DNA of 64,000 bases, from positions 1 to 64,000 of the forward strand of contig CALUSC010000008.1 of assembly GCA_944323345.1 (NCBI GenBank), given 5' to 3'. This DNA is from an uncultured Bacteroidales bacterium (GTDB lineage: Bacteria > Bacteroidota > Bacteroidia > Bacteroidales > UBA932). How positions within the stretch are numbered: position 1 is the stretch's first letter; every line of letters begins with the position of its first letter. Below the pieces are notes generated by a model, which saw nothing but the letters and a program-made list of their open reading frames with translations, ran no database searches and was not told where the DNA came from. Shown here piece by piece: positions 44,749 through 53,697 of this stretch. The translations under genes were made by a program, and so were the position numbers.

Positions 44749-45678
44749 ATGAAACCAACACTACTTGTTCTTGCTGCCGGAATGGGCAGCCGTTACGGCG
44801 GACTCAAACAGATGGACGGACTCGGTCCGAACGGTGAAACCATCATCGACTACTCCATCTTCGACGCCGTAAAGTCCGGATTCGGAAAAATAGTCTACAT
44901 TGTCCGCGACCACTTTCTTGAGGATTTCAAGGAAATGGTAGCGAAACGCTATAAGAATGTCACCTGCCCTGACGGTACGCCGCTCGAATTCGATTTCGTG
45001 ACTCAGGAACTCAACAAGATTCCTGAAGGATTCGTTCTGAATCCTGAAAGGGAGAAGCCATGGGGTACTGCACATGCCGTACTTATGGCAAAGGATGTCA
45101 TCAAGGAACCGTTTGCCGTCATAAACGGCGACGACTATTACGGCAAAGAATCTTTCAAGATAATAGCCGACTGGCTCATCGCACATGCTGACAGGAAAGG
45201 CGAATATTGCCTGGTAGGTTTCGAACTCGACAATACTCTTTCAGAGTCCGGAGGAGTGTCCAGAGGACTGTGCACTGCCGATGCAGACCACTATCTTACC
45301 CACGTGGAAGAGCATCATAACGTGGAAAAGGAGGCAGATGGAAAAGTCTATGCTGACAACAGCAAGGGCGAAAGGGTCGAAGTGGACGGAAAGGCTCTGT
45401 GCTCCATGAACATGTGGGGATTCACCCCTGACTATTTCGAAAACAGCAAGGATGTCTTCGTCCAGTTCCTCAAAGAGAACATCAACGAGCTCAAGAAAGA
45501 ATTCTACATTCCTTATGTCGTAGACAATATGATCAAGAAAGGTCAGGCCAAAACGGAACTTCTTTCTACCCCGTCCCGCTGGTTCGGCGTCACATACAAG
45601 CAGGACAGACCTGGCGTTGTAGCGAAATTCCAGGAATTTGCAGACAAAGGTATCTATCCTACACCACTTTATAAATAA
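44749..45678 (+). CDS. Sugar-phosphate nucleotidyltransferase-like protein
   Basis: 309-residue GT-A-fold NTP transferase. N-terminal LVLAAGMGSRYGGLKQMDGLG is the nucleotide-binding loop with an unusual YGGLKQ in place of RLxPLT. FAVINGDDYYGKESF is the metal-binding strand, and SMNMWGFTPDYFE and PSRWFGVTYKQDRPGV follow. This subgroup is common in Bacteroidota and has no settled substrate. It is a stand-alone gene with its own terminator. Confidence 0.8.
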   Translation: MKPTLLVLAAGMGSRYGGLKQMDGLGPNGETIIDYSIFDAVKSGFGKIVYIVRDHFLEDFKEMVAKRYKNVTCPDGTPLEFDFVTQELNKIPEGFVLNPEREKPWGTAHAVLMAKDVIKEPFAVINGDDYYGKESFKIIADWLIAHADRKGEYCLVGFELDNTLSESGGVSRGLCTADADHYLTHVEEHHNVEKEADGKVYADNSKGERVEVDGKALCSMNMWGFTPDYFENSKDVFVQFLKENINELKKEFYIPYVVDNMIKKGQAKTELLSTPSRWFGVTYKQDRPGVVAKFQEFADKGIYPTPLYK

Positions 45679-45686
45679 AACAAATA

Positions 45687-45725
45687 AAAGATTGTCCGCA
45701 CTTAACGCGGACAATCTTTATTTTT
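45687..45725 (+). terminator. Intrinsic terminator
   Basis: 13-bp stem AAAGATTGTCCGC / GCGGACAATCTTT (45687-45699 with 45707-45719), 7-base loop, then TTTTT after one A. It lies 8 bases after the nucleotidyltransferase stop. Confidence 0.9.
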
Positions 45726-45740
45726 CAATACTTGCAAAAT

Positions 45741-46652
45741 ATGGGCATATTATCACCGAATAGAAAAGTCAGGACATCGTACAGCCTGCTGTCGGATTTC
45801 GACTATTACCTGCCGGACATCAAGGGCATGTTCATTCTTCTGGCACTGCTCATCGCAGGAGCGTTGCTGGGCAACGTGGTTACCGCAGCCATAGCCATGA
45901 TACCTGGCGGAGAAGGACTGAACACATACGCACTGCTCATATCGTACCCGGTAATGTTCATTCCTGCAATGGTATATGCCATGAACAGGAGTAAATACAT
46001 CAGAGATTTCGATATCGCAGGCCAGGTACCGGTCGACGGCTCCCGTTTCGGGAAGCTCGGTCCGCTGTGGCTTTCCCTTATGGTGGTAATCGTCACCTTG
46101 GCTGCCGGAATAGCGACAGATCCGTTTTCCATGCTCCTCCCGCCCACTCCGGAATGGTTTGACAGGCTGAACGAGCAGATGCTTGTCGGGACTCCGCTCT
46201 GGGCTACCCTGCTGTCGGTGTCGGTATTCGCCCCGTTTTTCGAGGAATGGTTGTGCCGAGGAATGATTCTCAGAGGGTTGCTGCAGAAAATGAAACCGGT
46301 ATGGGCCATGGTGATATCTTCTCTTTTCTTTGCACTTATCCACCTCAACCCGTGGCAGGCTCTTCCGGCATTCATCCTCGGAATGGTATTCGCCTACGTC
46401 TACTACAGGACAGGTTCGCTCAAACTGACCATGCTGATGCACTGCACCAACAATACATTTGCCGCCCTGCTCGGACAGAATGAAGCATTCAGGGAAATGA
46501 ATTCCTACAGCGATATAATGCCGGCATGGCAGTACATCACACTCGTGGCGGCAGGAATTTTCATTCTGGTACTGTTTATCGTGATTCTGAAGAAATCATG
46601 TCCAGAAACTGCCCGGCCTGAACCAGAGACTCAGGCTTCCCTACATCGATAA
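45741..46652 (+). CDS. CPBP-family intramembrane metalloprotease
   Basis: 303 residues, about eight transmembrane segments. The three motifs of the CPBP (Rce1/ABI) family are present: EEWLCRGMILRGLL (paired glutamates), FFALIHLNPWQALPAF (His), and MLMHCTNNTFAALL (His and Asn). Bacterial members are linked to bacteriocin immunity or membrane-protein processing; the substrate is unknown here. Start ATG 45741 is chosen over a TTG at 45732. The 3' end overlaps the convergent MurU-like gene by 77 bases. Confidence 0.87.
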   Translation: MGILSPNRKVRTSYSLLSDFDYYLPDIKGMFILLALLIAGALLGNVVTAAIAMIPGGEGLNTYALLISYPVMFIPAMVYAMNRSKYIRDFDIAGQVPVDGSRFGKLGPLWLSLMVVIVTLAAGIATDPFSMLLPPTPEWFDRLNEQMLVGTPLWATLLSVSVFAPFFEEWLCRGMILRGLLQKMKPVWAMVISSLFFALIHLNPWQALPAFILGMVFAYVYYRTGSLKLTMLMHCTNNTFAALLGQNEAFREMNSYSDIMPAWQYITLVAAGIFILVLFIVILKKSCPETARPEPETQASLHR

Positions 46653-47331
46653 GCACGGTATTCTCAGGAACGGCACCGTATATCGGATATTCTGCGGCTG
46701 CTTTCAGATAAAAGTCGATAATGGAGAACTTTTCTCCGAATCCGGTCTTCCCGAAAAGGCCAAGGACCTCATGAGACAGGATATGAATACCGGAAAATGC
46801 ATATTTCCTGCAGTTTCCCACCTTGAGGTCCGGATACGGACTCCGGACCTCACCGGTAGCGGTATTTGTCCAGCCGACCAGCCTCATATCATCGTCGAAA
46901 AGAAGATAGCGAGATGTCTTCCTGTCACTTACTGCCAAGACTGCCAGGGCATTCCCTTTGAACGACGAATCGAGCCATCCCAAATCTATATTCGACAGTA
47001 TATCCACATTGTGGACCAGGAAACGGCCATCTCCGAGCATCGGTCCTGCATGTCTGATTCCGCCTCCGGTATCCCTGAGAAAATCCCTTTCGTCCGAAAC
47101 CCTTATCCTGACTCCCGGATATCTGACCGAAGACAGATAGTCTTCTATCATGCCGGCAAAATGATGTACGTTTACTACTATGTCATCATAGCCGGATGAG
47201 ACCAGTTTATCCAGGACGATACCTAAAAGCGGGCGTCCGGCTGCAGGGACAAGGGCTTTCGGCATATTATCGGTGAGCGGACGGAGTCTGGTGCCGAGAC
47301 CGGCCGCAAAAACAAGCGCATTGTGTGTCAT
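46576..47331 (-). CDS. MurU-like sugar-1-phosphate nucleotidyltransferase
   Basis: 251-residue NTP transferase. FAAGLGTRLRPLTDNMPKAL is the nucleotidyl-transfer loop; FLVHNVDILSNIDLGWL is the metal-binding strand; AFSGIHILSHEV and FSIIDFYLKAAAEYP follow. The sequence resembles MurU (MurNAc-1-phosphate uridylyltransferase) and mannose-1-phosphate guanylyltransferases. The start ATG 47331 overlaps the stop of the AmgK-RapZ gene (ATGA), giving translational coupling. An AmgK-like kinase followed by a MurU-like enzyme is the arrangement of the Pseudomonas cell-wall recycling route. Function is inferred from this pairing. Confidence 0.82.
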   Translation of the reverse strand: MTHNALVFAAGLGTRLRPLTDNMPKALVPAAGRPLLGIVLDKLVSSGYDDIVVNVHHFAGMIEDYLSSVRYPGVRIRVSDERDFLRDTGGGIRHAGPMLGDGRFLVHNVDILSNIDLGWLDSSFKGNALAVLAVSDRKTSRYLLFDDDMRLVGWTNTATGEVRSPYPDLKVGNCRKYAFSGIHILSHEVLGLFGKTGFGEKFSIIDFYLKAAAEYPIYGAVPENTVLIDVGKPESLVQAGQFLDMISSESR

Positions 47332-48770
47332 CGGAAATCCTTCGTTATGCCCTGTTCCCTGTGGGCAAGGCTGACATGTATCCTGTATTTTTCCGCCAGA
47401 TGTGCGGCCAAAGCTTCGGCGCAGTATACTGACCGGTGCTGTCCGCCGGTACATCCGAATGAAAACATAAGACCCGTAAAGCCTCTGGAGATGTATTTTT
47501 CCACATGGGCATCGGCGAGTGAAAAGACATTGTCCAGAAACGGCATCACCTCTCCCCTTTCTTCAAGGAAGGCCCTGACTTCAGGGTCCATTCCGGTCAA
47601 AGCCTTGAATTGCGGATATTTTCCCGGATTATGGATGGCCCGGCAGTCGAAGACGTAGCCGCCTCCATTGCCTGAGGAGTCCTCAGGCAGACCTTTTTTG
47701 TATGAAAAACTGAATATTCTGACTTTCAATGGTATTTCCTCCTGCCCGGTATTGCGGCACGGCTGAGGCTTGGCGTACCGCGGCATGGCTGTCATGCCTG
47801 TAAACAGTCCGGACATATAAGGACAGATATCCGCGACGTCGGGCAGCAGTTCCCTGAGATTGCCCATTGCATACGGTATGCTTTCGATAAAATGCCGCTT
47901 ACGTTCGAAACGTCCTCTGAAGCCATAAGCGCCCAACACCTGCAACGTCCTGAAAAACACGAAAATGCGCAATCTTTCCAGAAAGGCTTTCCTGTCCGTA
48001 TGCCGGTATTTTTCCAGTGAAGAAACATAGGCGGAAACCAGTTCAGACCTGAGTTCCGGAGGGAAATCGGACCGGGCCTGCCATACGAACGACGCTACGT
48101 CATAATACACCGGACCTTTTCTTCCTCCCTGGAAATCTATGAAATACGGTTCCCCATCCTTTATCATTACGTTACGGGACTGGAAATCCCTGTACATGAA
48201 GGCATCGTCCTCCTCCTGAAGCAGGACATCCGCCAGAGACTGGAAATCGTCTTCGAGTTTCTCCTCATCGAACTCTACGCCCGAAGTCTTCAGAAAGCAG
48301 TATTTGAAATAGTTCAGGTCATACAATACTGAACGTCTGTTGAAGGACTGCCCGTGCAAGCACTTTGAAAAATCCCAACCCGCAGCTCCCTCTATCTGTA
48401 TCGCCGGAAGCATCGATATGGTCTTTTTCAGCAGCGCAGTTTCCTCCGGAGAATATTTCCCTGCCATACGCCCCGGTGCTATCCTGTCGAAAAGGCTTTC
48501 CCGGCCGAGATCCTGCTGCAGGTAATACATCGTGTCCCTGCTCACGGCATAGACTTCCGGAACATTTATGCCTTTGGAGGCGAAGTGCCTGGCAAGAGAG
48601 CAGAATGCCTGGTTCTCTTCCGCGACCGTTCCGGCCACGCCTATGCACGAAAAATCCGGCGAGCTGAGGCGGAAATATGCGCGGTTGCTGCCGGAAGATG
48701 TCAACGGCTCTACTGCGGAAGGCTCTGTGCCTGTAAATGACCTGAATAATGATTCCAGTTCTGTTTTCAT
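47328..48770 (-). CDS. AmgK-like sugar kinase fused to RapZ C-terminal domain
   Basis: 480 residues with two parts. Residues 1-330 form an aminoglycoside-phosphotransferase-type kinase: a GSNRAYFRL nucleotide loop, the catalytic loop YRDFQSRNVMI (Asp195, Asn200), and IDFQGGRKGPVYYDVAS (metal Asp212). This class includes AmgK, which phosphorylates MurNAc or GlcNAc at C1. Residues 348-475 match the RapZ C-terminal domain: VRIFSFSYKKGLP, VFDCRAIHNPG, and the signature FGCTGGQHRSVY with HREQG. In E. coli this domain binds GlcN6P and the small RNA GlmZ. The RapZ N-terminal P-loop domain is absent; the kinase takes its place. Cytosolic; coupled to a MurU-like gene. Confidence 0.88.
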   Translation of the reverse strand: MKTELESLFRSFTGTEPSAVEPLTSSGSNRAYFRLSSPDFSCIGVAGTVAEENQAFCSLARHFASKGINVPEVYAVSRDTMYYLQQDLGRESLFDRIAPGRMAGKYSPEETALLKKTISMLPAIQIEGAAGWDFSKCLHGQSFNRRSVLYDLNYFKYCFLKTSGVEFDEEKLEDDFQSLADVLLQEEDDAFMYRDFQSRNVMIKDGEPYFIDFQGGRKGPVYYDVASFVWQARSDFPPELRSELVSAYVSSLEKYRHTDRKAFLERLRIFVFFRTLQVLGAYGFRGRFERKRHFIESIPYAMGNLRELLPDVADICPYMSGLFTGMTAMPRYAKPQPCRNTGQEEIPLKVRIFSFSYKKGLPEDSSGNGGGYVFDCRAIHNPGKYPQFKALTGMDPEVRAFLEERGEVMPFLDNVFSLADAHVEKYISRGFTGLMFSFGCTGGQHRSVYCAEALAAHLAEKYRIHVSLAHREQGITKDFR

Positions 48771-48791
48771 CCAGTATTTTTCTTATTTATG

Positions 48792-48799
48792 CAAATTTA
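48792..48799 (-). promoter_or_regulatory. -7 box for the AmgK-RapZ/MurU operon
   Basis: Minus strand TAAATTTG, 21 bases before ATG 48770, matching TAnnTTTG. Divergent to the pncB box. Confidence 0.45.
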
Positions 48800-48812
48800 A
48801 TATAAAAAAGAG

Positions 48813-48820
48813 TACATTTG
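48813..48820 (+). promoter_or_regulatory. -7 box for pncB-pncA
   Basis: TACATTTG, exact TAnnTTTG match, 22 bases before the pncB ATG at 48843. Confidence 0.5.
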
Positions 48821-48842
48821 TGTCCGACTAACATTACTTTAT

Positions 48843-50327
48843 ATGTTCAACAACGCATATTGCTCGGACAAGTACCAGTATACCATGGGAAAGTCATTCT
48901 ACGACAGCGGCTTCAAGGATAAAACCGCCATTTTCAACCTTTTCTATCGCAAAGCTCCGGAAAATAACAACTGGGCAGTCGTAAGCGGTGTCGAAGAAGT
49001 GATGGAAATGGTGACGAACCTCGGCAGGATGCCTGAAGATTTCTTCAGGAAATTCCTTCCGGAAGACAGTTATGCGGAATTCCGGAAATATCTGTCGGAG
49101 ATGAAATTCACAGGCAACATATATGCAATGAGGGAAGGCGAAATAGCGTTCCCGAACCAGCCGGTAATCATAGTCGAAGGTCCCATGATAGAGGCTCAGG
49201 TCCTCGAAACGCCCATGCTGTGTATCATGAACCACCAGATGGCGGTAGCCACAAAGGCATCCAGAGTGTGCCGCGCCACCAACAAGCCTGTCAGCGAGTT
49301 CGGTTCCCGCAGGGCGCACGGTCCGTGGGCTGCGGTCTACGGAGCGAAGGCAGCGGTCATAGCCGGTTGCGCCAACACATCCAACATCCTGACAGGAGCT
49401 ATTTTCGACTGCGGGTCTACCGGGACCATGGCGCACAGCTATGTGACGTCTTTCGGATGCTCGGTTTCCGGAGAATACCAGGCATTCGACACCTATATCA
49501 AGACACACCGCGGAGAAGCGCTTATTCTGCTTGTCGACACTTACGACACACTGAAATGCGGAGTGCTGAATGCCATAAGGGCATACAGGGATAACGGGAT
49601 AGACGACAGTTACCCTCTCATGTACGGCATAAGGCTGGACAGCGGCGACCTTGCCTATCTGTCCACGGAATGCCGCCGGATTCTGGACGATCACGGCTTG
49701 AAGAACTGCAAGATATTCGCCACCAACTCACTGGACGAATATATCATCTCGGATCTGGAAAGACAGGGAGCCTGCATAGACTCATACGGCGTCGGAGATG
49801 CCATAGCCACGAGCAAGGCGAATCCATGCTTCGGAAATGTCTACAAGCTGGTGCAGATAGATGACGAGCCGGTTCTGAAAAGGTCGGAAGACAAAGTCAA
49901 GCTCATAAATCCCGGATTCCAGATTACATACAGGATAACCAGGCATGACGAGGAAGCCGGAAACATTTACAAGGCAGACGTCACATGCCTGAGGGGAGAC
50001 GCGCTTTCAGCCAGAATCGAAGCCGGAGAGACATTTACCATATACGACGAATACGACAGATACAAATCCAAGACTTTCGAGGCCGGATCATATTCGGCGC
50101 ATGCCCTGCAGCAGAAAGTGATGGAGAAGGGTGAAATATGCTGCCGCCGGCACAGTCTTGCAGAAAAGAAGGCTTATTACAACAACACGCTGAGCCATTT
50201 CAGCCCAAGCGAAAGACGTCTGATAAACCCTCATTATTATAAGGTGGACATTTCAGACGACCTGTACGACCTGAAAATGGGTATCATCAACAAACTTTCA
50301 AAAGAAATACATGAGTTCCAAATCTGA
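48843..50327 (+). CDS. pncB: Nicotinate phosphoribosyltransferase
   Basis: 494-residue NAD-salvage enzyme that makes nicotinate mononucleotide from nicotinate and PRPP. Features: N-terminal YCSDKYQYTMGKSFYD, FRKAPEN-like FYRKAPENNN, the core VSEFGSRRAHGPWAAV, the conserved His region GTMAHSYVTSFG, and YGIRLDSGDLAYLS. The length matches the longer bacterial PncB class. It overlaps the nicotinamidase gene by 17 bases, which supplies its substrate. Confidence 0.96.
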   Translation: MFNNAYCSDKYQYTMGKSFYDSGFKDKTAIFNLFYRKAPENNNWAVVSGVEEVMEMVTNLGRMPEDFFRKFLPEDSYAEFRKYLSEMKFTGNIYAMREGEIAFPNQPVIIVEGPMIEAQVLETPMLCIMNHQMAVATKASRVCRATNKPVSEFGSRRAHGPWAAVYGAKAAVIAGCANTSNILTGAIFDCGSTGTMAHSYVTSFGCSVSGEYQAFDTYIKTHRGEALILLVDTYDTLKCGVLNAIRAYRDNGIDDSYPLMYGIRLDSGDLAYLSTECRRILDDHGLKNCKIFATNSLDEYIISDLERQGACIDSYGVGDAIATSKANPCFGNVYKLVQIDDEPVLKRSEDKVKLINPGFQITYRITRHDEEAGNIYKADVTCLRGDALSARIEAGETFTIYDEYDRYKSKTFEAGSYSAHALQQKVMEKGEICCRRHSLAEKKAYYNNTLSHFSPSERRLINPHYYKVDISDDLYDLKMGIINKLSKEIHEFQI

Positions 50328-50928
50328 AAAAACCGACATGAAAGATTCCGCTCTCATAATAGTAGACATGCTGAATGATTTCATAGACGGGTCGATGGCC
50401 TGCCTTAATGCCCGCGAAGCGGTCAATGAGACCGTAACCTTCATCGACAGCAGGACAGCATCGTCCGAACCTGAGGACGAAAACGAGATCACAGGCATGT
50501 TTCCCATACTGTTCATCTGCGACCACCATCCGGCAGATCACTGTTCATTCCGTGAAAACGGTGGGCTGTGGCCGGCACATTGCGTCTCAGGGACGCGGGG
50601 CAGCGAGATAGACGACAGTCTGAAATCCTACGTATCGGAAGAATTCACTTTTTATAAAGGCTGCGACAAGAATCTGGAGCAATATTCCGGATGGGAAGGA
50701 GTGAACACGGCCGGACAGTCCGTGGCTGAAGTTCTGGACCTGTTGGATATCAACGATGTGTATGTCTGCGGCATAGCTACGGAATATTGTGTCAAGGCCA
50801 CTGCAGAGGATCTGCATGCATCCGGGAAAAAAGTCACTGTACTGAAAGACGCACTTGCATACGTCGACCACGGAGGTCACCTCAAGGCTCTGGAAGAACT
50901 GGGAAGGAAAGGCATAGCTGTCGTTTAA
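50311..50928 (+). CDS. pncA: Nicotinamidase (isochorismatase family)
   Basis: 205-residue hydrolase converting nicotinamide to nicotinate. The catalytic triad is visible: Asp in IIVDMLNDFIDG, Lys in FYKGCD, Cys in GIATEYCVKATA. Metal ligands lie in ICDHHPADHCSF. WPAHCVSGTRG is family-typical. The insertion TASSEPEDENEITGMF near residues 49-64 is longer than in many PncA proteins. It starts inside pncB; an alternative start at 50338 gives MKDSALIIVDML. Confidence 0.93.
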   Translation: MSSKSEKTDMKDSALIIVDMLNDFIDGSMACLNAREAVNETVTFIDSRTASSEPEDENEITGMFPILFICDHHPADHCSFRENGGLWPAHCVSGTRGSEIDDSLKSYVSEEFTFYKGCDKNLEQYSGWEGVNTAGQSVAEVLDLLDINDVYVCGIATEYCVKATAEDLHASGKKVTVLKDALAYVDHGGHLKALEELGRKGIAVV

Positions 50929-50970
50929 AACGCGCAAAACGTTGATTGACAGGAGGCTTATTTTTGAAAT

Positions 50971-51001
50971 TTTGTTATTTTAAAAATAATGTCTACCTTT
51001 G
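50971..51001 (+). promoter_or_regulatory. Consensus promoter of the porin gene
   Basis: TTTG at 50971-50974, 19-base spacer, TACCTTTG at 50994-51001. The -7 box ends only 10 bases before the ATG at 51012, so the transcript should have a leader of about 5 bases or none. Confidence 0.8.
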
Positions 51002-51011
51002 CGCGCTTGAT

Positions 51012-53687
51012 ATGAAGAACCTGATATCAAAAATATGGTTCCCGATAGTGCTCACTGGCGCAGCTGCCGTACAGTCCTTCGGCATAGATGCAGGACGTTA
51101 CGGAAAGGTGCTTGAAAAGCAGGACAGCCTGGCACTTGAGATGGAAGCAGACAGCGTCCGGCTCCCGGACAGCGTTGTGTCAGTGACTGATATCGACACG
51201 ACCTGGATTGATTCACTCCAGGCTGCCGACTCTTTGACAGCGGCGGATTCGCTTGCACCGGCAGATACGATTGTGGTGCCTGACTCTCTCAGATATACCG
51301 ACTCGCTGAAATTCAAATACTACATAGCTCTCAAGGACAGCACGACAAGGGCTGCCGTCAGGGATTCGCTCAGAAACATCGGCGACTCACTCGAACTGCA
51401 CAGGCTCGATTCTCTTGTTTACAAAGACTCTACAGAGACAGCAGCAAGAGATTCCATTGCCCGTTTCAACGCCATGACGCGCAAGGAACAGAAAAAATAC
51501 CTGGCGGAGCTCAAGACCGCAAGGAAAATGATAGAAGTAGACAGTATCCTGCGCGTCAAGGACAGCATCAGGGCATATAAGGACAGTATCATCGAGAGCA
51601 CACCGAGAATCCTGAGCACATACGTCCTTCCGGACTCCATGCAATACAAACGTATGGTGATGTGGAATCATGACAGATATTTCAACGATATCGAACTCCG
51701 GGAAATCGACACTACGTACAATCACTACTACACCGAATACCCTTTCCTCCGGGATGATGTAAATGCCACCTATCTTGGAGTGATCGGCTCTCCGACAGAG
51801 ACATACGATTATTTCAAGCGCGAGGAAGCGGAGAATGCCATCTTCTATACCCCGTATATGATGTACAACTATACACCGGAAACACTTCCGATGTACAACA
51901 CGAAGACGCCGTACACGGAACTGGCTTATTGGGGTACCTTGTTCGCCAATACGGAAAAGGAAGAAAGCAATGTCCGGGTCATGACGACACAGAATATCCT
52001 TCCGGAACTGAACATAACTCTGGAATATGACAGGTTCGGCGGCAACGGACTGCTCCAGCATGAAGACACGGACAACAGGACATTCGTGGCGGCAGCCAAT
52101 TATCTCGGCAAGAGATATTTCATGAATGCCGGATATATTTATCACAGAATACAGAAAAGCGAAAACGGAGGTATAATAGACAATTTCTGGATACGGGATA
52201 CTACGGTAGACTCCAGGGAAATAGCTGTCCGGCTGTCGGAAGCCAGCAACAGACTGAAGAAAAACACTGTTTTCCTCGACCAGTCATACAGGATACCGTT
52301 CTCGTTCCTGTCCAAAAGCGCCAGAGAAGAAAAGAAAGCCAGAAAGGCAGAAGAAGCATACCGCGACAGCCTGGCAGCCGTCGGAGACAGTATCGGACTT
52401 GAAAAATATCTGCAGGCTGCAGCAGAAAAGGAAGCCGCACGGCAGGATAAAGCCGACAGTATAAACAATGATATTACGACGGCATTCATCGGACATTGCT
52501 CCGAATATTCTGTATTCACGAAGACATACCAGGATGAGATTTCCGAAAACGATACGGAGGGAAGGAATTTCTATAACAACAATTTCTACCTCCATCCGAC
52601 CACGAGCAACGACTCCTTGAGGGTCATGAAATTCGACAACAGGATTTTCCTGAGACTGCAGCCGTGGTCAAGTGACGGCATCGTATCCAAGCTGGATGTA
52701 GGTATCGGAGACAAACTCCTGAATTACCATGACTTCAACAGACTGGACTATCTGCGTCAGTCACGTCCCGTCGTTCTGAACTCGGCGTATCTTTATGCCG
52801 GAGCGCAGGGCCAGTTGAAAAAATACATCCGGTGGGATGCAAAAGGCAGATACACATTCCTCGGACACGAACTGAACGATTTCGGAATCAATGCCAATCT
52901 GTCAGTCAACTTCTATCCGTTCAGACGGAACAGGAACAGTCCTCTGAACCTTAATTTCCACTTTGAGACAAGTCTCAAGGAACCAGACTATTACGCACAG
53001 CATCTGCATACCAATCATTATTGGTGGGACAACAATTTCGGCAAGATTTCCACCACGAAAGCCGAGGCTTCCCTCAACATTCCGGTATGGAATTTGAGTG
53101 CTTTCTTCGGTTATGCACTGCTGAGCAACAACATATATTACGATAACCACGGATCAATACAGCAAAACGAAGTACCGATGAGCGTTATGACAGCTTCTGT
53201 CATAAAGAACTTCAGGCTTTGGAAATTCCACCTTGACCATAAGGCGCTTTTCCAGCTGTCTTCGAACGAAGATGTGCTGCCGCTGCCTATGCTGGCATTG
53301 AATTTCAGATATTATCTGCAGTTCAATGTTGTCAGGGATGTGATGCAGATGCAGATAGGGGCCAACGCCACTTATACGACAAAATGGCATGCTCCGGCAT
53401 ACAATCCGGCCCTCGGCGTTTTCCACACGCAGAACGAGGAATTGTACGGAAATTGTCCGTACATAGATGTCTTCGTGAACATTCAGTGGAAAAGGGCCTG
53501 CATCTTCATCAAAGCTGTGAACCTGGGAATGGGATGGCCGAACAAATCGGCAGACTATTTCAGTGCTCACCATTACATAAGGCCCCAGCAGGCCTTTAAA
53601 GTAGGAATTTACTGGCCGTTTTATGTACAACCTAAGAGGGTCTCCAATTTCGGAGGCTCGAATGAGCTGAGAAGCTCGCAGAAATAG
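51012..53687 (+). CDS. Putative outer-membrane porin with Asp-Ser-rich N-terminal region
   Basis: 891 residues: signal peptide (MKNLISKIWFPIVLTGAAA), then about 180 residues full of Asp-Ser pairs spaced about 5-12 residues apart (LQAADSLTAADSLAPADT, RDSLRNIGDSLELHRLDSL). A long beta-barrel region of the Bacteroidota putative-porin family (Porin_10-like) follows, with alternating aromatic strands such as VFVNIQWKRACIFIKAVNLG, ending QPKRVSNFGG. The charged KAEEAYRDSLAAVGDS insert near 455 is a periplasmic or loop segment. ATG 51012 is chosen because the promoter lies over the earlier frame. Substrate is unknown. Confidence 0.78.
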   Translation: MKNLISKIWFPIVLTGAAAVQSFGIDAGRYGKVLEKQDSLALEMEADSVRLPDSVVSVTDIDTTWIDSLQAADSLTAADSLAPADTIVVPDSLRYTDSLKFKYYIALKDSTTRAAVRDSLRNIGDSLELHRLDSLVYKDSTETAARDSIARFNAMTRKEQKKYLAELKTARKMIEVDSILRVKDSIRAYKDSIIESTPRILSTYVLPDSMQYKRMVMWNHDRYFNDIELREIDTTYNHYYTEYPFLRDDVNATYLGVIGSPTETYDYFKREEAENAIFYTPYMMYNYTPETLPMYNTKTPYTELAYWGTLFANTEKEESNVRVMTTQNILPELNITLEYDRFGGNGLLQHEDTDNRTFVAAANYLGKRYFMNAGYIYHRIQKSENGGIIDNFWIRDTTVDSREIAVRLSEASNRLKKNTVFLDQSYRIPFSFLSKSAREEKKARKAEEAYRDSLAAVGDSIGLEKYLQAAAEKEAARQDKADSINNDITTAFIGHCSEYSVFTKTYQDEISENDTEGRNFYNNNFYLHPTTSNDSLRVMKFDNRIFLRLQPWSSDGIVSKLDVGIGDKLLNYHDFNRLDYLRQSRPVVLNSAYLYAGAQGQLKKYIRWDAKGRYTFLGHELNDFGINANLSVNFYPFRRNRNSPLNLNFHFETSLKEPDYYAQHLHTNHYWWDNNFGKISTTKAEASLNIPVWNLSAFFGYALLSNNIYYDNHGSIQQNEVPMSVMTASVIKNFRLWKFHLDHKALFQLSSNEDVLPLPMLALNFRYYLQFNVVRDVMQMQIGANATYTTKWHAPAYNPALGVFHTQNEELYGNCPYIDVFVNIQWKRACIFIKAVNLGMGWPNKSADYFSAHHYIRPQQAFKVGIYWPFYVQPKRVSNFGGSNELRSSQK

Positions 53688-53697
53688 GAGATTTATT

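Noticed and set aside
48894..49694. A 266-codon frame antisense to pncB
   Set aside because: pncB motifs are complete on the other strand; the antisense product resembles nothing.
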